This document shows, piece after piece, positions 10,530-20,610 of a stretch of DNA of 64,000 nucleotides. The DNA comes from Reticulascus tulasneorum. Taxonomy: Eukaryota; Ascomycota; Sordariomycetes; Glomerellales; Reticulascaceae. Positions within the stretch are counted from its first letter, which is position 1, and the number at the start of each line of letters is the position of its first letter. The position numbers and the translations under genes were made by a program. The stretch spans positions 372,001 through 436,000 of the forward strand of contig LSAX01000009.1 in NCBI GenBank assembly GCA_001557505.1. Direction: 5' to 3'. The notes below the pieces were generated by a model. The model made no database searches. It was not told the DNA's origin and saw only the letters and a program-made list of their open reading frames with translations.

Positions 10530-13500
10530 TCAATACGCACTACCGTCCATCACGGGAAACTGAGGGTCCATGGCCATGTACTCCAACAGGTCCATCCCTC
10601 CAACGTTCACACCTTCCGCAGTCATGGCCACGGCGCCGTTCTCCATATTCTGGAAGAAGGCCGGCCCCGTGGGCAGGTACCACATTTCGTTTCCAGGGTT
10701 GTTCCAATCCGTTGAGTCGAACATATCGACCGAGTTATTGTCCATGGCTGCTGGCGTGGACGGGCCGAGAACCGAGGCCGCACCGGACGGGTAGGGGAAG
10801 TTTCCTGTGGTCAGGTCAAATGGTGTTGCCGAGATGGTGTTTGACGGGTCATCTATTATACGGTTAGCATGTGCGCGAGTGACCTGGTTGTGTCTTGACT
10901 TGCCTTGGCCGCTCAGTTCATTGCGCAGTTTAGAAGCCTGAACTATCCAGTTTTGAGCATCCCCGTTGACTTGTTGCCCGTTGAGTGCATTTCCATTTGT
11001 GAGACCGCCATCCGAGTGAGGGTTAGGACTTCTGCCATCCGATGATACAGCTTGACCAAGAGTCGGTGCTTGAATGAATCTGTTGCGCAGACGACTAGTC
11101 AAAGAATCCAGCAAGTCGGCGAATCGGATGCCGAGGTGAACATCATCCACCACGCAGTTGCGCAGCGCTTCGACCGTGGCATCCATGAGATCGATGCTGA
11201 GTTTGACATCAGACCGTGGCGCACCAAGAGCAAAGGTCTTGAGCAGGAACATGGCTCCACTAATGATTCGGAAATAGGTCCGAACGGGAGCATGCTTGAG
11301 GTAATCGCCGGGCAGGAGGCCTTCGACAACAGTCCTCAGCAGATTTCTGCAACCTTCCACAACCTCCTTGACATACTCCTGATCTGCAGCTCCAAAGCCG
11401 CCTAGCTGGCCCAGCGGCAGTTTGCCGTAGTAGTTCTGTGTCTGTGGTGAGAGCTGAGGTGCGGCGCTGCCAGAGTTGCTGCCGTTTGCATTGTTCCCGG
11501 CGTTATTGGTGCATCGCTCAACGACAGCCTGCAGTGACAGGGAGTTTATGTAGATGCGCACATATTCGTACTCGATGGTAAGAATGTGTCGGGTATACGG
11601 GGGTAGCCTGAATCGTTCAAACTCCTTCCACCAATCTCGGAGCATTGGCTGGAACTCCTTGAGTAACTCGATGTACTTGCCATTTTGAATGATTTCCGTC
11701 GTGTGCTTGCGGGACCTGAAGAGCTTCTCATTTCCAATATGCATGGCGTTGCTGATTCCCGCCCAGCAGTGGATGATCTGGTCGTCAAGTTCGAGGTCGG
11801 GAATGTAGTTGAAGGCATTTGATAACGATGATGGATTTGTGCCTGGCGTAGTTCCTTCGACCGAGGTTGGCCTTCGCCGTGACACGGCAGGGTCGCTCTT
11901 GCGAAGCGCTTCGGGCACCATGCTGGTCCATCCGAGACGACCGGCCAGCTGAGTCAGGTAGATGAGAAGCAGCCTCTTGATGCGATATGCTCGCTGCCGA
12001 TACGTCTCCTCTTCGTACTCGGGACGGGCTATAGCGCCATCTCGGAGCAGCTCCTCGATGTCATCAAACACACCAAGCTCGTACGCAAGACCCATGGCAG
12101 TGCTGAGGAGCATCCAGCACATACGGTCGCTTCTCCAGGCGGGCTCGAGCCAGCTCTCGATTCTTCGGCCACCGATGTTGGCGCGTTGATTTCCGTTCTC
12201 GTCGGTGCTGATGAGATCATCGTACGACGGCAGCATTAGTTCATCGATTGCCTCGCTCGGGGGGAAGTGAAGAGCTCGAGGATGCCACTCGGTGAGAATC
12301 ATCAAGGACTCGATAGTGCCAAGTGTTCGAAGGCTGCCTTTTCGGAGTCCACGCCAAGGCGCGGTGCTGCTCGTCAGCGGTTCTTCCGATACAACGCTTG
12401 TGCTGCGCGGTACCCCAAACCCGCCCCCGAAAGCTTCTTGCCCCCAGAGACATCGCTCAATCATACCCCGCAGGTAAGTCCAGAGCTGCTCATGGATGGC
12501 GTGGGAGCGACAATGGCCACCTGTGCCTGGCATTCTGCGGTATCTAGAAGCGATCGTCAAGAGCGTGACGGTAAGAATGGGTTCCTCGGTCAGGAGGGTA
12601 AGATGCGAGGAAGGGTTGCGGAATGTCGGTGGCGAGATGGGTGTCAACGGTGATAGGTATTCGTAGTAGCTATAATCGTTAGTGACCCGCCTGTTCGGGC
12701 ACGGTGAAACCGCAGAGCGACTTACTAGTCGATGTAATCAATGGCTTCCTGGGCTGTGAACCACCCAGCCCTCACGAACCTGAACCTCGTCCAAGCCTTG
12801 ACAGCCTCACTATACCCAGGCTCGCTAGACAGGTCCCGTCTCGTCAATTCGGGGTCAATAGGCTGCTCCATCTTAACCTGCGAAGGGGGCCGGCCGTTGG
12901 TCCTCGATTTGATGGCCAAACCGGGAGTGATGACCATGGGTTGCGTGGGCATGGAGGTCAAGGAGACGGCGCTTTCATGGCGGCGGTGGTTTACTACGGG
13001 ACTGTGGCCCAAATGGTCAGCAGCCGCGTTATCGGCACGGCGAGGCTGGACTGACCTGTCGGTGGCAGCCTTGTACAACAGATCCAAAGCATCGTGTGGG
13101 CCGTAGACACCCTGGCTCAGCGCCGCGCGAGCCTCGGGGTTCTCGAACTGGGTATTGGGTTCGCCCCCGCCGACGAAGTCCTCGGACTGTCGGCCCATGT
13201 GGGTGGGCGTCTCGGAACCGCGCGAGCCATCGGGGCGGCGGAGCGGCTGGTTCCTCCCCTGGGAACCGCCGGGCGTAAGAGGGGTGTCGCTGTAGATGCG
13301 GCGGTCGACGACTACGGGCGGACTGCCGCTAGCGTGAAGGCGTTTGCGGCCATTGCGGACGATGTAATCGTCGACTTCTTCGAGCGCGTCGTCGCCATCC
13401 TCGGCCTTCCGCTTCCTCCTAGTGGCGCTGAAGTAGCATTCCTTGCTCTCGCGTCGGCATCGCACGCAAGGCGGATCGTGAGGGTTATCGACGCTGCCGA

Positions 13501-13672
13501 GATCACAGCGGACCTTCCTGCGACGGCATGGGATGCAGGCTTGATAGACGCGCTTGTGCTGGGGAGGCAGGCCAGAGGAGTCGGCAGCAGGGAGGGACGG
13601 GACAGACGACGAGGTCGGGCTCGGATTGGCGACGGAGCCGGATTGAGGGAGATTGGCGGCGTATTGGGGCAT
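10530..13672 (-). CDS. Zn2Cys6 transcription factor (ARO80/WAR1-like)
   Basis: Binuclear zinc-cluster regulator, nuclear, DNA-binding. The N-terminal cluster is C46-x2-C49-x6-C56-x12-C69-x2-C72-x6-C79, in the context [18 protein letters not shown], followed by a basic RRKRK patch. A long helical fungal-specific regulatory domain follows from about residue 310. Main exons are 13672-12726 and 12669-10530 around a 56-nt GTAAGT...TAG intron that joins IDYID to [10 protein letters not shown]. Read without further splicing the product is 1028 residues. A 51-nt GC-AG intron (10853-10903) probably shortens it to 1011, and a 54-nt GTCAGT...CAG segment in exon 1 may be a further in-frame intron. The zinc cluster looks most like the Aro80/War1 group to me, but the target pathway is not shown by the sequence. 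Upstream DNA is rich in GGTAGGT repeats. Confidence 0.85.
10853..10903 (-). other. Candidate GC-AG intron, 51 nt, in frame
   Basis: On the minus strand the exon ends GGCCAAG, followed by donor GCAAGT, a GCTAAC branch site and a TAATAG acceptor. The length is a multiple of three with no stop, so retention adds 17 residues (between SGQ and DDPSN) and splicing removes them. Donor, branch and acceptor all match fungal consensus apart from the GC dinucleotide. Confidence 0.7.
12670..12725 (-). other. Intron of the Zn2Cys6 regulator
   Basis: 56-nt intron with a GTAAGT donor, CACTAAC branch site and TATAG acceptor. Without its removal the frame stops immediately after EAIDYID, so this splice is required for the full protein. 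Confidence 0.92.
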
Positions 13673-16373
13673 GATGGGCCGACTCGTCTTCCAACAATAG
13701 CCGTCGGGCTGCTGGGCGAGTGCACTCTGGATGGCCGTTTCGCGATTCGGTTCTGTCGGTTTGCAACGGGTTTATGGAGGGGGGAGGGGGAGTGGAGGGG
13801 AGATTTTCGTGGGTTGGGGATAAACCGATCGTAGACCGTTGGGGCCGCCGAGGGAATTGGGAAATTTGCTTTCGGGTGTGTTGCGGGGTATAGGTGGGCG
13901 GTCACTCAATCCAATAGATAGAGAGCCTTACCTAAGGTAGGTAGGTACTTGGGTACGGGGCCAGCAAGGTGGTTAGGTAGGTAGGTAGGCAACAAAAAAA
14001 CGTAAAAGGTAGGGTAGAGGCTATTGATGGCACAACGCCTTTTGGGGGGGTAAATAGAAGTGGGTTGGGCTAGGTATGCCTCGGCGGGTTCTCAGCAAGG
14101 CCGCGGTTCCCTATGGCGCTGGCTTCGCACGGCTTTTCGGTCAAAGAAGGCAATAAAAGGGGACCGGTGAGGGAAGAAAGAGGGCAGAAGAACAACCCAA
14201 AAACGAAAAAATGGTGGTATGTTTCCTGAGAGGTGGGTTGGAGATGGAAAGAGTCGGGTAACGATGGGGGTTTGTCAATTAAATTTTCAATCGAGCCAAC
14301 GAGCCCATGGGTGCTGGCTGGCTGGCTGGCTGGCTGGGCTGGCTTTGGTTCGCTGCCTGCCCGATTGAACGATTGAGGTGAGCGAGCGAGTCTTCCTCTA
14401 TGTACCGCCTCTCCGCGTACTACTTCCACCTACTGACCTACCTACCTTTTCTATCCAAGCACCCCAATTGAGTGGTGGGCGGACCACCCACCAGCCAGCC
14501 AAAAAGTTTGTTCCTCGGCGATCTCGGTGTGTGTTCATGGACGGACACAATTACAGCGCTATCTTACCAAGTACGTACCCTGAAGCTTCCGATCGAGTAC
14601 GAGGCACGCTGGCACTTCATGCCGTGCATGTTCCAAAGCTGCGACGAATAGGCGGCTCGACATCGGTCGGGACATACATGTTTCTATCCACGATATGTCG
14701 CACATATTCTCAGATTCCACCCCGGAATACCCCCCAGAAGCATGTGCCCTGTAGCCCCGCGACCCTGTTCCCTGGATTTTCTGAGCCAATTGTTAGTCAT
14801 CGCTCCAAGCCAACCGTTCTCACAGCCTTTTTAGGTGCTTGCTCCCTGACGGATCCCTCCACAAACGATCAAAACTACCCCCTAGCCAGCGGCAAAGCTT
14901 CCAACCCGCCTACCTAGCTCTGAGGTCACGTTCACACTTCCCGAGGTCACGCTGTCAGCTCCATCGCCACAAGCTCCCTCCCTCTTCACCTTGCTCCCTT
15001 TCAAGTCTCCGATCTAGCGGTGAAGGGGTTCCTCCCAAGACAACAGGATTTCTCAAAATCCTCATTTTCAGCTTGCTTTCCCCCCCCGCCATTGGCGTCC
15101 GGAGAATTGGCTATGAATGCCACCCTATGCAGGTACCTCGTGATGGGGTCCCAGATCCATGCACACCACCTCGCCTCGGCACGATTGAGTGCCCTCCCTC
15201 CTCCCTCCCCATGTTGCATAGTATTCTCTGAACACGCGATGTGCGCGAGAGAGTGTGGTGTGTATGTGTGTGTGTGCACATGTCTCGCCTGTCAACCAGG
15301 TGGAGGGGACCTCGTACAGCTGAGACCCGAGACTCGGAATGGCAATATGTCGTCGTCAGCAAGCTTTGCGGAACTCCGATCTCGCCGGAAGGAATTTGGT
15401 GATGAGTCTTGTGATGCTCCAACCGCTCTCCAGAGGCCTCTCCTATGTCATCGCCAGAACACGTATCCAGCCGCTCGAGAAACATGTAGCACCCCAAAGT
15501 GAGTCATAAAGCCAGGTACCTGTCCTCGAAGCGTAGCTCTAGCTGTCATGTACGCCACCTTTGAAGTACTATCACATATCATACATCGCAGACCTCAGTT
15601 CACGCAGGAACAAAGCAAGCCCCAGATTAAAGATGACGAATCAAAATTGCCATTCGTTTTCTCTAAGCCACACGACCCCATCTACTCAACATGGTCAGGC
15701 CAGAGGTTCATCTAAATATGACTGTATTTTATAAGCGAAGAACACGGCTGCTCTAGACCTAGCTTAGTTGCTTTAGGTAGGTAGCCCCTAAGGCTAAAAT
15801 ATCTTGCAAGAGCTATTCTTCTCGAGACGGACTTCCACATGTCAGTATTACTCTCGGATAGGTATTCATCACACATAGGCTGCCCAGACATGTGGGAAAT
15901 GCCACATCATGCACTGTAAAACTTTGAATAAACTGATGTATTCCCGTACCTAACTACTCCTGACGCTGTTCGTATCGTGAAGCAAAGAAGTGCCAGTTCC
16001 AATGAGTTCCACCTGCCGTAGCCGCTGCCGCCTGGTATCAGATCGAGCACATCAACCACATAGGTAGGCCAAGATGCCATGGTCTGTCCCCGATCGGCCT
16101 CACGCCACGAATCATGATAACCACAGACTAGCGACGAAGAATCCTCCATTCCTGTCATTTAGCTTGCTGGCTGAGGGTATGAAAGCCTCATGAAAAAATC
16201 CTGCCCTCTGCGCTTTTTCTTTGATTTCTTTATTTTTCTTAACCTTGGACCTCGTAAACATGTTTGACGCCTCGACGCCAAGCTAATGCCATAGATACCC
16301 AGCCAGGGCCACCTCCTCCAGAAGGCAAAGGTCGTCCTCTTCCCTCCGGAGGCGCTTGCGGGAGCTAACGCTT
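13673..16373. other. Intergenic region upstream of the Zn2Cys6 regulator
   Basis: A 2.7-kb spacer holding the regulator's promoter and the TAF14 3' flank. TACCTAAGGTAGGTAGGTA-type words cluster at about 13929-13990, with more at 15774-15783, and a short GCTG tandem lies at 14313-14336. No conserved protein frame is seen. Confidence 0.5.
14313..14336. repeat. (GCTG)n microsatellite
   Basis: Six tandem GCTG units in the upstream spacer of the Zn2Cys6 regulator. It is probably polymorphic; no function is implied. Confidence 0.85.
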
Positions 16374-17338
16374 CTAGCTGACTAGCCCTTTCTTGCTCTG
16401 CAAACACCGACCGGTTAGAATATGTGCTAATGAAAGCAGACAAGTCAAGCAAACGCAATAAAGGGAAGGACTCACCAGGTGATCCCAAAGCATCTTCGTC
16501 AACGGATCCGACATGGTATAAAGATCAATGGAGAATTCGCCAGCTTCAGTCAGGTCATGCACTATTAGCCCAACCCATCAGGAATCCACGTCACCAAGGA
16601 AACGAGACAAACTCACCATCCACATCGCTCTTGATGTACGTGTCCGGCGTCTTGTTATCATTGATGATCTGGATCACGCGCAGGAGGTCGTCCTCTTCCA
16701 GTTTCTGCAACGCATCCGCGATCTTCTCGTAGTCGTACTTTTGAGAGCTCTTCTTGCTCACCGCCCCCTTCTTCTTCAGCCTGTCATCGTCCGATGGCAA
16801 CGGTCCCGTTTCCCGGAGGATCTGTTGCAGCGCTTGCGAGGGGTTCTTGAAGGACACCGTGTGGTCGGCCTCGTACCGGTTGTTCGCGAAATTGAGATCG
16901 TGAATTAGAGTTTGCTTGGACTTCTCGGTGATGTAGCAGTCGATGGTCATGTCAAACTCTCCCCATCCTTCATTCTCGCACTTGAATGGCGCCTTCGTGT
17001 ACGCTGCCTGGCATTAGCCTCCACTTCACAATACTTCTTTAGGGACAGGGGTCAACCAACTCTGTATCGGCTTCTCGAACGAAGGGTGCAAGTTATATAC
17101 CACCTTCTGGAAGCAGTCTGCGGGGTGCTCCTTTCCCTCTTCGTCGAGGACGTAAAGCTCGATTGACCATTCTCGCATGGGAAAGTCATCCATCGGCGAA
17201 GGCTTCGCGCTGCGCATGGTATCAGCATTGCAGCTTCTGCTGGAAGTGCACACGAGCTACCTACATGACCTGCTGCTCAGTCACGAGCCTTACTTTGCGC
17301 TGTACTTCCACTTTAGCTTGCGATCTTGTACCCGGCAT
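16374..17338 (-). CDS. TAF14: YEATS-domain protein TAF14
   Basis: Shared subunit of TFIID, TFIIF and chromatin remodellers in yeast; the YEATS domain reads acylated histone H3 lysines. Five exons (17338-17265, 17209-17061, 17003-16617, 16543-16476, 16397-16374) give 233 residues, near the size of yeast Taf14. Introns of 55, 57, 73 and 78 nt are all GT-AG; the second donor is the weaker GTTGGT. The YEATS domain occupies about residues 5-135 (FPMREWSIELYVLD, YNLHPSFEKP, GWGEFDM, HDLNFANNRYE). A lysine-rich linker follows, then a C-terminal ET-like helical domain (about 160-233, YEKIADALQKLEEDDLL ... DAGEFSIDLYTM). The last exon encodes only SKKGLVS and the stop. Splicing is supported by continuous homology across every junction. 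Confidence 0.93.
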
Positions 17339-18484
17339 ATTTTCGACTTGGGGGGTCTAAGGACCGGTATATTATTCGGAGAGAGATGCATAAAAAAATG
17401 ATGGGAGAGAGAAGCCGAGAAGTCCGCGCCTGCTCGATGCGACACAGGCCGAAGGGTTTAAAGAGGGCAAAGGAGCTTCGGCTAGCCGAAGTGCCACAAG
17501 AGAAATACTTCGCAGGCTCAAACCATCATGGGCAAGTGCATTTAGGGCAGGAGAGCGCGTCGTGCGCGGCGGATGGAGGCAGGGTGAACGGGAGCCGGTG
17601 TCCAGAGCAGGCATTGGAATAAATTGAAGCGCACTGGGCTCTTACCTCTATAATCATCTTTGCTACTCTTTTCCCTGGTACAATTATCCTACAGTTATAG
17701 ATGTGATTCGGGGGGGGGGCGTGTGATGCGAGTGGACGTTCAGGAGAAAAAGTTGGATGTGAGGTTGAAGCCCCGAACCCTTTGCAATTGAGAAGGCTGA
17801 GGAAAGTCTTTTGTATCGCACCCTATGGGCGTGGCTGCATCACTACTGGCGCGTCTACCGTGTTGCGGGGAAGCAGAGAGCTTTAATGACTGGCTGCGGC
17901 AGTGTGCTCTACTCTGATATACCGCCCTGGAAGCTTGGGGGCCAGAGACTCTGGATTATGGCCGCTAACATAGAATAATAGGTTTGGGAGATTTGAAAAG
18001 GTATACAGAAAAACTCTGTGGAAGGTATTGGCATTCTCATCGATGACCGGGCACCAAGTCGAATGAATGAATCGCCAAGACAAAGCAGTTTTCACCAACG
18101 CTCAGCTACGCAGCATCTACAAAGTTCTAGAGTGTATACGATTTGACTCTGTCTGTAAAGCGCATCACTGGATTGGGGCATTCTTCTAGTTTATTCATGG
18201 GGGGGTGTATGTTCCTAAGCTTTTGATGCTATCCATCCACCAATCCTGATGCTCGAGGACAAACACCACTCGGTGTTGTCTCTTTACACTCTCCAGCTTC
18301 CACCGCTCGGCCGAGCTAATATCGGCAATCTTGTGTAGGGGTAAGGTGCTTTCGACAATGGTGTTCTGACGTTACTGCAGGGGAAATTTGTTTGGGGGGG
18401 TCATTGTGGAAGCGGGCTCGGGAGTGTCGAGCATCAGGGGAGTTGGCCTGATGAGGATTCCGGCAGGGGGTTGTATGTGGTCCG
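17339..18484. other. TAF14-YRB1 intergenic spacer
   Basis: Upstream region of TAF14 and 3' flank of YRB1, which lie head-to-tail on the minus strand. G-runs at 17711-17719 and 18396-18402. No gene was recognised. Confidence 0.5.
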
Positions 18485-19541
18485 TTACTCGGATTTCTCC
18501 TCTGCGGCTTCAGCGGCCTCAGCCTTGGTGAAGAGCTCCTCGTTCTCCTGTTGCGCCTTGAGGAAAGCGTCCTTGAAAAGGTTTGCGTCTGCTACATGTC
18601 AGTATCGATGCCAGCAGGAAAAGAGACAGTCTAGAGCTTCCACATACTCTCTGCGTTAGCAAATCGGATCGCCAAGGTAACAGCCTCTGGTTCTCCCTCG
18701 CTAACATCGGCGGCCGCGTTCCAAACCCAACTTCGGTCAGAGCCAACATTGGGAGACAGCTTCATCTCGGGAACGACTGGGTGCTGTCAGCAAACATAGC
18801 TCAAGGCTTCGAGGTGGTGGGGGGCAGGTTCGCCGTACTGTAGTGGTTGGCGCAGACCTTTAGCGTCTTGTCCCGACGCATGACAAGTCGCGTCTTTCCA
18901 TTCTCCTTGTGCTTCAACAGGCGCACATCGCCAGTGCCTCGCTCCTTCCACTCGGTGCTCTCCTTGACAAACTTGAAAAGCTTGGCTCGCATCTTGAACA
19001 GCTGCTCCTCTGCTTCCTCGTTGGTCTTGACATCGACCTTTTCGGTGAGCTGCACAACAGGCTCGAAGTGGATATCCTCGGACTCTGGAGGCTCCTCCTC
19101 CTGTTCGGCGTCGTTAGCATCATAACGTCCCAGCTGAAGCAAGTACAGCGCTCGGCAAGTTTATGGGTGCAACTCACATCGCCTTCCTTCTTCTCAGCAG
19201 CGGCAGCCTCTCGCTGGGCCTTGGCGCTGCCAGAGTTATCGCCGCGGTCATCATCCTCGGGCTTCTTCTCTTTCTTGGCGCCTCCACCGAACATGGAGAA
19301 TACGGATGACGAGGTCACAGGCTTCTCAGCCTCACCAGAGGTCTATATATCACATAGTCAGCGATCCGATAGCCTGGATAAGTCTGCGCTGTCGCGAAAG
19401 CGCTGGATATAGAGCAGATGGGGTCTGGCAAGGTCTCGAAGGCGGGGAGGCGGTATGCGATGGAGAGTTCCATACCTCGGGCGCATTAGCGGTTCCCTTG
19501 GTCTCTTCAACCTTGGGCTCAGTAGCTTCGGAGGCAGACAT
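18485..19541 (-). CDS. YRB1: Ran-binding protein 1 (YRB1)
   Basis: Co-activator of RanGAP that releases Ran-GTP from exported cargo complexes; cytoplasmic side of nuclear transport. Five exons (19541-19476, 19342-19178, 19100-18839, 18776-18648, 18588-18485) give 241 residues. The introns are 133, 77, 62 and 59 nt. A charged N-terminal extension of about 80 residues ([13 protein letters not shown], then Lys/Glu-rich) precedes the RanBD1 domain (about 90-220) with [57 protein letters not shown] and [16 protein letters not shown]. The acidic C-terminus ends [10 protein letters not shown]. At the last intron two acceptors 3 nt apart (TAG and CAG) are possible; the CAG gives the family-typical NAENAN. 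Confidence 0.93.
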
Positions 19542-20610
19542 TGTATCGTTGGCAATTGAAAAATTCGGCAAGGTCTTGGGAACTATTGAGCAGCGGGAAA
19601 AAAACAAAAACATTAGCAACAGTAATAATCTTTTCCCATCACCGCCTAATCTTGCCCCTCCTACCCGAGCAACAAGCTCAGGTAGCTAGGCCATCAACCC
19701 AAAGCACCAGCGCAGCGAATGAAACTTACAGATATCAGGATGCCTTATAGCAGCAAGCAAACAAATATACTGGTAATCGGGAAGAATGAACAACGGGTGT
19801 GTTGTTCGTGAAACTTCGAGATTTGAGGTTGTAGTAGGTGGGTAGTCAAAAAAGAGAGAGGTATGCAGCCCCTCACTGCCCATATGATAAAGTGGGAAGT
19901 CAACAAAGATCAGGCCCTGAACGGGTTCAGGTTCCTAGCGATGTTACTTTGCAGCCTAAATCATGTCTGAGGTACTTCCACCCTCCCTGCTAGTCCACAT
20001 CCACTTGGCAGCTGTGGGGGTGTTACTTAAGCGACACCAGCCCTGCATCAGTCAATCATTAATTAAGGATTCAGGACGAGCTGATAATCTTGTCATGGTG
20101 GGATTTGCCAGGGCTGGCGAGCAACATTTTCTGTCAAAGTGCATGTGGAGGACGAGGATTAACAGGTGTATCAAGTCAGGTCAATTGACAACACCTTACC
20201 ACCAGAGACTCCTCATATTGTGAACGCATGTTCTCATATTATCTCACTCGCATTGATGAATACCGAATCTCTAGCTGCTATTATTGCCGTGTTGCTCGTG
20301 TCTCAAAGTTTGCCACGCCAGGTCTCGGAACTCCTAAGCAAGCCATCCATCTCAGGGGCAACAAATCCAGAGTCGGAGCCACCCCAGATTCTCCTCCTCG
20401 ACCAGTTCCTCGGAATTGGCAACTATCCTGTGAACAGAGAGTGGGGATATAGGAACGGGGGGACAAAGAGTTCGGCGAAGAACACTGAGGCAAAGAAGCA
20501 AAAGCACAAGACCAGATGGCCAGCACATAAAAAAGTCCCACAACTCCATACCATCCCAGACCATGACCCAGTCCCTCCCTCCTTGATTTCAATCCCGTGC
20601 GTATGCATCC
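19542..20610. other. Intergenic spacer upstream of YRB1
   Basis: About 1.1 kb containing the YRB1 promoter and the 3' flank of the next minus-strand gene. No recognised feature. Confidence 0.5.

Noticed and set aside
13094..13834. 246-codon plus-strand frame opposite the Zn2Cys6 regulator start
   Set aside because: It is antisense to the zinc cluster and its 5' UTR, with no domain; a shadow of the real gene.
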